DNA of 64,000 nt from Rhizopus arrhizus (lineage: Eukaryota > Mucoromycota > Mucoromycetes > Mucorales > Rhizopodaceae). The stretch covers positions 2,006,501-2,070,500 of the forward strand of contig JAKZZE010000005.1 in NCBI GenBank assembly GCA_024220505.1. The letters run 5' to 3'. A program made the position numbers and the translations under genes. How positions within the stretch are numbered: the first letter of the stretch is position 1; every line of letters starts with the position of its first letter. Below the pieces are notes generated by a model. That model saw nothing but the letters and a program-made list of their open reading frames with translations. It ran no database searches and was not told where the DNA came from. Below, in pieces: positions 11,840 to 22,526 of this stretch.

Positions 11840-12745
11840 CCTTGAACATGATTCTATACAAATCATCTTTTACTGTCTACAAACAGATGATCAAAATATT
11901 TCAAGCAACAGATATCAATAAGGCTATCATACTGGGATAAAGCTCTGAATTATTTTGATATAATCAAGATTGGCATCAATACTCTTCGTGAATATATGCG
12001 TTATTAGTACATACAAGATACATATTTGTTAACCTCATGGCTTTAGGCGCAGATATTGATTATGAAGAAACAGAAACAGAATTGTTTATATATATACATA
12101 TATATTGATCGAAAAAGTAAGGTTGCATGACCCTGGCATGTTAGTTAGATATGAGGCTCAAAATGCATTGTGGGGATACCCCATAGAAATAGTTACTTAT
12201 TTAGGCAAGTAAAATAGGAAAATATTATTCAATATATTGAATAATAAATGCATTTAGACATTCATCTTGTAGATGCATTATCCAGAATAGATTTCTCTCT
12301 TTTTTATTTTATTCATAAAGAGGAGTTGGTATATAAAAAACCTGCAGCCTGCAAGATATCTGGGAGACATATGTTGAATGTATGGCGATTGATGAGAAGC
12401 AAACTTATATTAATGGGTTATACATTTGAAAACGTTGCTTATAAATTACTCCTTGCTTTGTTTACATAACAATATAAGGTTCTTTACGTTTCACATTCTA
12501 CGCTAACATCATGGTTTCAAAAAGGAAGCTGCTGTTCTAAAGCACCATATATTCAAATAGTACATGAAAAGGATACAAGTGATTAATCGCTCTTGCGATT
12601 CGGCAAGGATATTTGATATTGACTTTTATTCAGTCATCATAACAGGAACAGGATTTTGAAGTAAAATTCAACCTGCTTTGGGTTGCCAAATCTGAAAATT
12701 CCTTGATGATTTCACTCAGTAGAGCTCAGACATCAAAAAAATCAA
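11840..12745 (+). pseudogene. degenerate fragment of DNA polymerase zeta catalytic subunit (REV3-like)
   Basis: Pieces in shifting plus-strand frames match the exonuclease-like and linker region of REV3, in the right order. They are a block like QGYHTGI (about 11915), LIEKVRLHDPGMLVRYEAQN with LWGYPIEI (about 12105-12190), KPAACKISGRHMLNVWRLMR and YTFENVAYKLL (about 12335-12450), LTSWF (about 12505), DIDFYSVI (about 12620) and a segment ending SLSRAQTS (about 12740). In REV3 these precede the polymerase active site, which I do not see. At least six stops or frameshifts separate the pieces, so no protein can be made. A 3' stretch at about 12724-12990 stays open for roughly 88 codons, but I do not recognise it. 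Confidence 0.65.
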
Positions 12746-13387
12746 CTCGAACTACACATCATTAATAATGAACATACAATCAAAATTCAATATATATACC
12801 TAGAGCATATACATGAAAAGTTGCTAGCGCTCACTGGAGAAAATGAAGTAGATCTAAATAGTATTATTCAACACATCATTTTGTGCTGCAGTAAATTTTT
12901 GCTTACTATTAAATTAAAATTTTATGGTAATGAGCATGTACTAACGAAGTGTGCAATGTTGCCAGAGCCAGTTATGTATGTAAAAGAATAAAAAACCTTC
13001 TTAGGGAACAAGAAGGGAAAAAAGAGAAAGAAAAGGAAAAAAAAAAGAGCAAATTATTTGAAATATGAATAAATATAAGAGGAGGAAGAAAGAAAAAGTA
13101 AATAGAAACAAAAATTTAATACAAACCAGATCAAGTATCAGAAAGACTCACACTATTACCTTATTAATGACCAGAAACGACTCTTACTGGAATATAATAC
13201 CTGGAAGCAGTCAGAGGATAGTACGAGGTTTTGGACAATTATAAGAAGAAGGAAGACCCAGTTGAATGCTCACGCGGCAGCAGCGGATGATGCCGATGAT
13301 GTCGTAAATGAAGAAGCTGGTCAATTACGCAAAGATAAAGATCACCCACGCCCTGTTACAGATACTGCCATCAATAAAAATGAAAAT

Positions 13388-14377
13388 ATGCTACTACTGC
13401 GGACTGAAACTTCTCACGAAGCAAGCGAAAAACAATCACCAACTTCTTCTGCTTTTAATGGAAATGAAGATTATACTGATTCGTCTGTTGAAAATGAAGA
13501 AGATGAAGCTGAATCACAAGTTACTGCAATCTTTAATCCCTACAAAGATTTATCACGCTTTGAAACTGCACAAGATGGAAATATCTACAAATTATTTGAC
13601 ATTTACCAAGCTGAAGCAACCAAATTATCAAATATTGGACTTATGAAAATTGAAACGCATCTTCATGAAATTCTATCGCTTACAAATATTATAATGTTAG
13701 CACCGAATCAGCACAGCGAATTACTTCTGAAAGTTTTTTCTGAAGATACTCTCAATCTATTGTACCATAGCCTTTTCAATCATATGACGAATAATAAAAA
13801 GGCGACAAGTACAACTAACGATAAATTTGAGGAAATAATAGTAAAAATGTCAAGAGTTATACAAGCTGTGGAGGATAATAAAATGACAAGAAGCGATGCT
13901 GAATTGGAATTGTTGAATTTCGCCAGAAGACAAACCTATTACATATCAAGAATGATTAGAAGTATCAACAACGCGTAAGTGTCTCTAAACAAAACACAAT
14001 ATTTGCATGTCAATAGCTTACTTTTACAAATAAACAGATTACAAAAGTTACCTTCGAATGTTATTAAGAATGCAACTTCCATTTCAGAAAACGAGCTATT
14101 TAACATGTACTTTGATCCTATTCTCTCTTCAATTATTTCTGATCCTGAAAAAAACACTTTGCTACGATGGTCAAATAAGAAGCCCGAAGAAAACAAGGGT
14201 ATGCGTCCGGATGCCACTATCACCAAAATCCAGCAATTGAAATATGGGTACAATTTAGGACATGGTGAAGTAAAGACAAAAAGTAGCACCTGCGACAACC
14301 ATGCCTTGGCCCACGATCTTCTTCGAATCAGTGTAGAAAGCGCTGGTCGATTGATGACAAGACAGGATGGACAATAA
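13388..14377 (+). CDS. PD-(D/E)XK-like family protein, 3'-truncated (member 1)
   Basis: Two exons, about 13388..13974 and 14038..14377, are joined by a 63-nt intron (GTAAGT donor). The frame is open upstream to about 13106 without an ATG, so the true start may lie in a missed exon; 13388 is the first in-frame ATG. The first half is helical and charged. Exon 2 has the conserved core: YFDPILSSII, LRWSNK, then RPDATITKI and, 15 residues on, GHGEVKT, followed by HDLLRI. The RPD...GEVK spacing is that of a PD-(D/E)XK nuclease active site. I recall this family as large and uncharacterised in Mucorales. Homology stops at about 14335, where sequence of an antisense LINE fragment begins, so the C-terminal third seems lost. 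Function is unknown. Confidence 0.6.
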
Positions 14378-14594
14378 TATTTTTGTTGAGTGATACTATA
14401 CCACAGTGGGTGGACCAGCAACCTGACTGTGACTGGAGAAGCATATTTAATGAGTGTTGAAGTTCGTTGGTTAAGGCGTGTGTTTCTTGAAGAGTAAGTA
14501 TGTCTAAGGATTGGTGGCGTAGAAGTTTGTGAAAAATTGTCTTCTTGTTATATCCGTCGGCGTGGATAGTTTTAATAAATGTTAAAATTTTCAT
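14328..14594 (-). mobile_element. LINE endonuclease fragment
   Basis: The minus-strand frame begins with ATG at 14594 and reads like the N-terminus of an apurinic-type (EEP) LINE endonuclease: ILTF, then LDILTLQETHA, then STHCGIVSLNKN. The catalytic Glu of QETH is present. It ends after about 88 codons, overlapping in antisense the 3' end of the truncated PD-(D/E)XK-like gene. The rest of the LINE is absent, so this is a fragment and not an active element. Confidence 0.65.
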
Positions 14595-14598
14595 CCAT

Positions 14599-14971
14599 TG
14601 TGGTATTTACATATGTAATAAAGTAATAATGTAAATTACTACGAACAATGATCATCCAAATTGGGAATATCGGACATTGTATTATGTCACGTCAAATAAA
14701 ATTATATTCCGATCCACTCCAGAATATTCTAACAAGTTCCTGGATCAGGATTAATAGTTACTTCTTGATAAAAAGTTGTCAAACAATAAATAATTTATCA
14801 TCTAATGTCAATAGTCATATACTGTAAATACTATTATTTAGCCGTGGATAGAAAAGTATAAATACTCTCATATTTTTAACTTGAATAAAGGACAATCTAC
14901 TTTGAATCTCACTTATTTTTATATTTGTTGATTGACTTAGTACTTTTTTATATTATAAACCCTAAATATCA
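14599..14971 (+). mobile_element. solo LTR, copy 1 (373 bp)
   Basis: The element begins TGTGGTATTT and ends CTAAATATCA, so it has TG...CA ends, and it is flanked by the direct repeat CATCCAT (14592-14598 and 14972-14978). Inside are GTATAAATAC near 14856 (TATA-like) and GAATAAAG near 14883 (poly(A)-like), as expected of an LTR. A second copy in the opposite orientation lies at 20976..21367. No internal retroelement genes are attached. It sits directly upstream of the LINE endonuclease fragment. Confidence 0.75.
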
Positions 14972-15165
14972 CATCCATAAAAAAAAACGGAGCCAATAAA
15001 TATTATAAAGTCACAAAATAAATGTGTCTCCGCTCAATGCCAGGGTCTGTGCTGAGGATATTTCGTCTGAATTTCAAATGAAACACAGTAACAATGCATG
15101 ACCACAAATCTTAAAAAAGTATAAAAAGGATGCCTAAACGCCTGTTCTTTTTTTTTTTCCTTAAC

Positions 15166-15276
15166 TCTCAAGTTTTCTTGATTTCTTGCGAAAAAAATCA
15201 TATCAAGTTTTTTTGGGCTTCTTGCGAAAAAAACCAGAGCAAGTTTTGCTGCTTTTCTTGCAAAAAAAGAAACTGA
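15166..15276. repeat. ~36-bp imperfect tandem repeat, three units
   Basis: Three adjacent units of about 36 bp share the core CAAGTTTT...TTTCTTGCGAAAAAAA, with a poorer fourth unit after 15276. On the minus strand each unit translates as a 12-residue block containing FFAR followed by KL. The stretch is open but is probably a non-coding or transposon-derived repeat rather than a gene. Confidence 0.55.
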
Positions 15277-17207
15277 TTCCACGCAGTTTTTCCTAATTTC
15301 TAGCTAAAAAAATTAGGGTTGGATTCCGGGTCCAATTTTTTTTTTTATATTTTAATACAAATGAAAAATGAATAGTAAATAGGAGTGATTACATTCATAT
15401 TTGCTCAGAGTGGGTATCTTTACCTTTTTTTTTGGTCTTCTTATTGCGAATAAGAAAGAGGAGCTTTTGACTTACTTGTAACTGACAATACTTTAATCGG
15501 CCTTTGTGTTTGCTTATGGAACTTTGTAAAAGAACACAGTTATATCTCTTTGATGCAGGTATCATCCTACTGCACCATGTAAATATACAAGTATAGTCTA
15601 TGTTTCCTATATGATTAGTATACATAACAATACAAGGTCATGTATAAATAAAGCTTTTACTTTTGTTTGCATCCTTTCATGTTCCTGTAGCATAGTATCT
15701 GTGCATTTATTCATTGGCGTACATTTTGTACTGAGTTTTCGCTGACTAGTATTTCAGCCAATGAAATAAGAGAAATCATACTGCATCATTTTAACAATGA
15801 CGAAAGCTACCAAGAAGCATAGCCTTTTCAATCAAGTATTATCTGTTAATACTTACATGACTTCTTAATTCATAAATCATTCACTGATGAAATAAAGAGC
15901 TGATACAATAATGAAGAAAGTTAATAAACAAGGTAAAAATACAGATGCTTCTTTTTTTTGGGTGTTTCAGTGGTTAAGTAAAATGTTGTTATCTTTTTTT
16001 GCTTATTTTTTGTAAAGTTGGCATTTGACTATAAATATTTTACAACTCTTTTACCTGTTTGAACTTTTGATTTTCTGCTGTTTTTCTTCACGCATTTAGC
16101 ACTTTACAATTTTTTAGATGCTTTTCTTTACCTTTAACGTTTTTAGTTACGATTAAGTTTTATAACACAAAGAGCCATAGGACTAACTTTTATCTAATAA
16201 ATAAACAATGTAAGATATCGTCTAAAATGACTTTGTATTATTATGTTCTCATATAACCTTTTTATTTTTTAAATGAAAGAAAGAAAACTGAAAAGCTTGT
16301 ACATTATCGTTTTCTTTTTCAAAAAGAAAAGAGTCACTGCATTGCATGTGAAATTAAAACAATATGGCAATACAAACAGTTATTACATGTTCTTCTACTT
16401 TTAATGTATCACTTTTCTTTTAAAAAAGCCCTGTAGAGAGACGTAAAATTTTACTATACAACAAATACTATTTCTTTTCTCTTTACTTAAAAAAATGGGC
16501 TTTTATAAACAAATCATACTTTAAGGCATATGTCAACGTTTTTTATTTATACTATGCTGCTGTATATAAAAAAAGAGAAGCAAATAAAGTAAAGTCATAA
16601 ACATAACAAGTCGATAATAAAAGAAATTTGTCTTCTTTTTGTTTATTAATCTAGTCAGTGACAAGATGAATCTCAAAACGAAAATTATACACTATAACAT
16701 CTGACTGCTACATTTATAAATTAAAGTAACCTTACTCAGTTCTTCGACAGTTCAAGGGGGTTTCAAAACCAGATTTGGGAGGATACTTGGATTTGAAATG
16801 AGATTCTGAGACGCCACCATAGAAGAGCTTAGTAAATGAAGAATTCATATAATAAAAGATCTACTATACCTAGATACAATCTATTATTACCTTTAGGATT
16901 CAATTCAGCTGACTTATAAAATCAATAAGTATCATGCTTTCAAAGATGAGCAAGATTAGTAGGCATATTGTACAAAAGAAGCTCAATGTATCAAGTTAAT
17001 CATTTATCAAGATAAATGACAAGACCAGATGATGGAATTTTTGATAGCAAACACTGGATCAAAAAGTTGAACTACATGCCAAATGTGGCATATAGTCGGA
17101 TTGCTTTTAATAGCTTGCCAAATCTGCCTTTCTATTTTGAAGTTGAAGTTTCTTAATCATGAATATTATCAGTGATATATGGATCAGGGCGATAACTTAA
17201 TACAAAT

Positions 17208-17210
<3 letters not shown>

Positions 17211-17269
<59 letters not shown>
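17211..17269 (+). repeat. 59-nt uninterrupted poly(A) run
   Basis: A run of 59 A residues with no interruption, the longest homopolymer in the window. It could be the 3' tail of a retrotransposed copy or a slippage-expanded microsatellite. No target duplication around it was recognised. Confidence 0.85.
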
Positions 17270-17271
<2 letters not shown>

Positions 17272-17963
17272 AAAGGTGGTGGTGGCAAAATTCACCAAAA
17301 AAAAATACCAGTAATAATAAATACCAGTCGAATTGATGTAAGTTAAATATGGAAAACAGGATTGTACTGGACAGCTACCTCGATGAGGACTGTAATTTTG
17401 AAATGAATTATATCCTCAACCTACCCTGTCTACATCAAGAAGAGCAGCCATATGGAAAGATGGACAGCCTTTTAAGTGACAAAACAATTGATATTGGAAT
17501 TAAATATGTAGTATCAAGTGGATAGATAAAATAGCCGAGTAAATAGAGTTGATCGAATGTGCCATGTTAAGTAATAATTTGATTGGAAAGTCTTTTATAT
17601 TTCTTCCTAATTATACACAGAAATTTATGTATTCCTCATGTACTTAACATCAAGAAACGGGCATGAGGTAGCTTTAAATACTTTGGATTTTTGGATGTTA
17701 TTTATTCACGTAAGGCATAACCTTCATTTATTTTTAAACTATATTTACAGAAAAGGAATTTGACATCAAAGAGAAAGGAGCCTACGCAAATCAACTGTTA
17801 GAGTAAGCGAAATGACAAAAATATCCTTGAAGGTAAGTACATCAACTCAGGATAGTATAAAGACCAAGTTTTTGTAGAGTTGAGGCCACTGAAGCAGTGA
17901 GTCGTGCTATACTGAACAAAAAATGAGTCAAAGATTGCTAAATGGATTACGATGAAAAGCATA

Positions 17964-18004
17964 TACAGTCAAACCTATGGAAATTGGCGTTTTTACAAAA
18001 ACAA
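17964..18004 (+). repeat. mariner-type terminal repeat, left copy
   Basis: The sequence TACAGTCAAACCTATGG continues to GGCGTTTTTACAAAAACAA. It recurs inverted at 23620..23660 with two mismatches. The TA dinucleotide followed by CAGTC is typical of Tc1/mariner ends. It directly precedes the 5'-truncated LINE. Confidence 0.55.
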
Positions 18005-18019
18005 ATGTCACTTTCATAA

Positions 18020-19369
18020 AAATGATTGGCCGAAAGGCAAAAATAATTGGCCTACTAAGATGTCTTTTTGATGATGTACAAATCGAAGTTCTGCTTTCTA
18101 ACGCAACATCCTATCGATTCAGTCCAAAAACTGGTGTACTTCAAGGATCTATACTGTCTCCATATCTTTACTCAGTATATATCAACCAACTTCCAGCTCA
18201 GCTAAGTCTTCAAGCTCTCAATCCTAACATGTCGCCATTGGAAATAGTACCTTCCCTGAACTGTCTACTCTATGCTGACGATGTAGTCCTAATTGCCGAA
18301 CGCTCAAAAATGATTGATCTACTTAAGAAATGTGAATACCACAGTATGCAAATGGGATACAAATGGAACCAATCAAAGTGTGTGGTCCTAGACAGCCACA
18401 CTGATCCTATCTCATACATAATGTATGGTCAACCGCTTCCTCAGAAGACCACATTTGCATACCTTGGCGTTCCATTCAAACAAGGTGGATACCTTGACCC
18501 AGAAGAACTTATTCAGCAGATTCTATGCACATATTATTCGCCCACAGCTCGAGTACGGAGTGGCCATCAATCGCTTCACAAGCCCTCAACTTCACACACT
18601 TGAAGAAGCGCAAGATACATGTATCAGAAGGATATACGGCGCTCGTGGTAAAGCTTCTACCAAAGTGATGCTCCATCTGTCCAAGTTACCTCTCATGTCC
18701 GAGCGGGTCAATATCCTACAAGCACAGTTCCTATTTCGCTCTCTACTTTTGCCGGAAGACTCACTGCTCAGTTGTCTACTACCATACATACGACGCACTA
18801 GAAGCCATCAATGGTACCTTCTTTCCAAAACCCCACTTTGGAAAATGATACCCGCCTCCAATGATGATTTGGACACTCGTACATTCAAAGCTTTCAAACG
18901 GCAATTCCTACAGCAAAACCTGGATAAGCGCCTTACGAATCGTAATTCTAAACTACTTTCTCATTGCCGTCGTTCTGTGTCTCTGGACCCCATCCTGTGG
19001 CTGCCCATGTCAAATTCGGAACGTAGTCGCTGTATACGCTGGAGGTTAGGCTGGCTACCTGGTGGCAAACCGAAGCCATGTCCCAGACATCCTGCTCACC
19101 ATCTCTCGAAGAAGCATGCAATCAATTGCTTAAACATGCACAGGCGTCTCTTTATGCCTGAAACAATTCCGGATCCCCTGTCGTTCCTTCTGAATATGCT
19201 TCCATCTCGTCCCACAGTACCTTCAGGCCTGGCACTCTCTTGGTCACAACGTTGGCCAATTATTTGCTCAATATTACATGAACTCGACCAACTTCATCAC
19301 GCTACAACAATCCCAGCTACTCATCCACATGGCCATAAGCTTCTTGAATGGATCAAACAATTCCTTTAA
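18020..19369 (+). pseudogene. LINE reverse transcriptase, 5'-truncated with an internal deletion
   Basis: The first frame (to about 18530) carries the RT blocks TGVLQGSILSPYLYSVYIN and the catalytic LLYADDVVLI. Around 18490-18530 the coding sequence shifts by one frame and residues expected between the LGVPFKQGG block and RFYAHIIRPQLEYG are missing, indicating a small deletion. The second frame then runs to 19369, through RRIYGARGK, RCIRWRLGWLPGG and a C-terminal Cys/His motif CPRHPAHHLSKKHAINC. No endonuclease domain precedes it, so the element was truncated at the 5' end as LINEs often are. The 3' UTR runs to about 19550 and includes CCGGGCGG and AATAAAGATAAAG. Confidence 0.85.
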
Positions 19370-19931
19370 CTTACTCAATCCCATACTTTCCTTTTTCTTT
19401 TACTTTTTTTACCCTTGATCTCAAAGGGGTGTTTTCATACCACTAACATCCTAACGGATTGAACTGATCCGGGCGGACAATTGTTTATTTTATTTTTGCG
19501 CTCATTTGGATCGTTAAATAAAGATAAAGTTTAAACAAATAAAAAAAACAATTCTTTTTGCCTTGGCTGGAAACATTTGTTCAAACTGGTTAAAAAATTA
19601 AATGCTGTTTAAGAAGGACCAAAACATTGGTATATGAACTATGCAGTTCAAAAGCCAAAATCAAGAATAATCTTAGAATTTAACCTTTACTAGCCAGCCA
19701 TATTAATTTTTACCTCCGTCAAATCTTATTGGATGCCACCATTCCATTTTTTGTGAAGTAAAATCTTATGAACCCAACAAGATAATAAATAGATCTAGAT
19801 TTAATTGTTGGCATATTGAATATCGAATATAATGCCTTATGTTGCAGAAACATGCTAAAAAGAAGTGCAATAAAAGTTTATTTATGCTGCGCCAATACTT
19901 CAGAAATTGGTTATCAACATGTGCATAGACT

Positions 19932-20775
19932 TTAAGCATTTGAGAAGTGGTCTACAACGGACACTGAGGGAATCTCAACCAAACGACAAACTTCATTGGT
20001 TATTTGAACATCTAATTCTCGCTGCTGTAATAACTCATGATAAATTGTGGCTAGCATCTCGAAAAGTAGATTCCAGTGACTACGTAATTCCCAAGAAGTT
20101 GGGGTGCAGGCTGATCGTACCTCGACGAGTTTCCATTTTCCAGATTTCGATAAGCTCACCTTTGTTAGGGTCAAAGTCTGCTTGATTACTTGGACTCCAA
20201 AAGTACATTTCTTGGTTATGGTATCAATGCTTGCTTTTTTGTTATGTTTAATGACGTGGAGTAATGCGCTGCTACACTCTGCCAGCAACTTTAGTGTATC
20301 GTCCAAGGAATGGTTTACATTTTCTTTTTCGAAGCCGCTGCTGGACTCTATAAAGAATTTCTCATTTTCTGTCGTAGTGTTCTTTCCCAATGCATCAGCG
20401 TATCTTTTATCACAGAGATTTGTAACAAAGTCACTGCTTTCCAACGTTGCCATTCCGTATGTCTCCAATTTTTTTTCGCACCACGAAAACTCAATCAAAT
20501 TTGTCTCTTGACCAAAGTATTTAAACATCGGAACAATGTATTTAACAAATGGTGTTCTCTCGTGGTTGTTCGTGCTATGTGATTGTTGTTTACAATTGGA
20601 GCTAAAATCAGTGAGGGTATAGCTAATGATATCCATCAGGGTACGCGCAGAACCTGTAGCCTTAAGCCTTATTTCATTGCTCCACATTGCTTGAACAAAA
20701 CCTTCCCTGTTTGCCTTTAATATGTCACTTAGAAAACCCCTGACACCAGGAAAGAGGTCAAATGAGGTCAATCGG
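19932..20775 (-). pseudogene. PD-(D/E)XK-like family gene, intronless and 5'-truncated (member 2)
   Basis: The frame is open for about 280 codons without introns. It contains NNHERTPFVKYIVPMFKYFG, FSWCEKKLE, then RYADALGKN and FFIESSSGFEKE, then SLDDTLKLLAE, matching member 3 at 49271..50901 along its length. The YAD...ESSSG spacing resembles the D...ExK/ExS core of PD-(D/E)XK folds. There is no ATG at the left end. Homology begins right at the DIRS junction (about 20775), so the N-terminus appears removed by that element. Member 3 has three introns in this same stretch and this copy has none, which suggests retroposition or loss of introns. The function is unknown. Confidence 0.6.
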
Positions 20776-20975
20776 TCTTGATCCTCCTGCCTTGGTCGAA
20801 TATTTCAGTGCTGTTATATTGTCTGTGAATACTTGAATATTTTTCTCTCGAAATTTTTCTGCGTGCAGTTTCAGAGCAAACAGGATTGCCTTGAGTTCTC
20901 TTACATTGATCAAAGTGGTCTTTTCTTCGTTCGTCCATTGTCCAGAGATTTCCATTTCGTGGGAGCTTACTCCCC

Positions 20976-21367
20976 GGATATTTAGGGTTTATAATATGAA
21001 AAAGTACTAAGTCAATCAACAAATATAAAAATAAGTGAGATTCAAAGTAGATTGTCCTTTATTCAAGTTAAAAATATGAGAGTATTTATACTTTTCTATC
21101 CACGGCTAAATAATAGTAGTCACAGCATATGATCATTGATTATTAATCGATATTAGATGATAAATTATTTATAGGATTGTTATTGTTTGACAACTTTTTA
21201 TAAAGTAACTATTAATCCTGACCCAGGAACTTGTTAGAATGCTCTGGAGTGGATCGGAATATAATTTTATTTGATGTGGCATAATACAATGTCCGATATT
21301 CCCAATTTGGATGATCATTGTTCGTAGTAATTTACATTATTACTTTATTACATGTGTAAATATCACA
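20976..21367 (-). mobile_element. solo LTR, copy 2, inserted in the DIRS RNase H
   Basis: This is the inverted counterpart of 14599..14971, about 390 bp, with TGTGATATTT at one end and CTAAATATCC at the other on the minus strand. It is bordered by ACTCCCC at 20969-20975 and 21367-21373, a target-site duplication of 6-7 bp. Removing the LTR and one duplicate puts the two halves of the RNase H back in frame, which proves the order of events: DIRS first, LTR later. It differs from copy 1 by many substitutions and a ~20 bp length difference. Confidence 0.85.
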
Positions 21368-22526
21368 CTCCCCATCCCAAATCTGATGCGTCGCAATGGA
21401 TTGTCAAGTCCAGGTTTCTTTCTGCAGGTTTTTGTATATCTAATCCATTTCTGGTTGATGCAAGGTCTTTCCACCATCTTAATTCCTCTTGGCTTTCGTG
21501 GGATAAATGACAAGGTGCTTCCCAGTTTTGATGATGCAGGTGTAATGATTTTGCTAGATCTCTCTGCATGTATCTCAGGTGTAGTAATGCTTCCCCTATT
21601 GCTGGGATCATCGCCGTCATCTTCCCCACTAGACTCGCTATCCATCTGCATGATCGTTGTTGAAGAGGATGGTTCAATATTTGCTTCAGTCTCATCATCA
21701 ATTTCTGTAATTTCTGCGCAGGAACCGAAATTGACATCTTGGTGTTGAAAACAAAGCCAAGGAATTCTTGGGCATGGTTGGGGATGAGAACACTTTTCTC
21801 CCAGTTGATGAGAAAACCTAGTTTGGTCAAATGTTTTATAATCAATTGCGTTACTTCAGTCATTCTCTCGCTGGTTTTTTCCAAAACACAAATGTCGTCC
21901 AAATAATACACAAATCTGATCCCTTTCCTTCGTAATGGTTCTAACGCATAACGCATTATCTTGGTGAACACTCTGGGTGCAGCTGAGGCCAAACGCCATT
22001 GACTTGTACTGATAAACCACTCCCTGGTGTTTGAAGGTTAAATATTGTTGGGATGCTGGGTGTATTGGCACTACTACATATGCATCCTTGAGATCCAGTT
22101 TGCACATCAGGTCGTCTTTCTCTATGATCTGCCTTAGAGCTGGAACACCTTCCATCTTGAAGTGTTGATATTGTAAGAAGCGGTTGAGTTGGGAACAATC
22201 TAGAATCGGTCTTCTCTTCGTTGGTTCCTGGATCGTAAAGAAGTTGGACAGATAGCTCTCGCTTTGAGTCGGCGAGACTTCTATAATCCCGGCTGTCAAG
22301 AATTTTTCTATTGCTAAAGTGATTGCTTCTTGGTCCAGTGATGATAATCTCATTGGTTTTATCTTCCATGGAGATGGCTGTGATCGGAATTGGAGACGAT
22401 AGCCTTCTGCTATCACTGACAATGGCCATTTGTGATGTACTGACCTCTCCCATTGATGATAAAACTTCTGTAACCTTCCCCCTGGAAGGATCCCATCTTC
22501 TGGCGTGGTGTAGTGCGCTGTTATTT

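Larger units (their letters stand above)
14979..17963. other. decayed, gene-poor stretch
   Basis: Apart from the 36-bp repeat at 15166-15276 and the A-run at 17211-17269 I find no supportable gene. A 58-codon frame at 17349-17525 starts with ATG but has no recognisable motif. The sequence between 16600 and 17200 resembles old coding DNA with many stops and cannot be assigned. Confidence 0.4.

Noticed and set aside
17349..17525. A 58-codon ATG-started frame
   Set aside because: No motif, no partner exon and a decayed surrounding; length is within chance expectation for this DNA.
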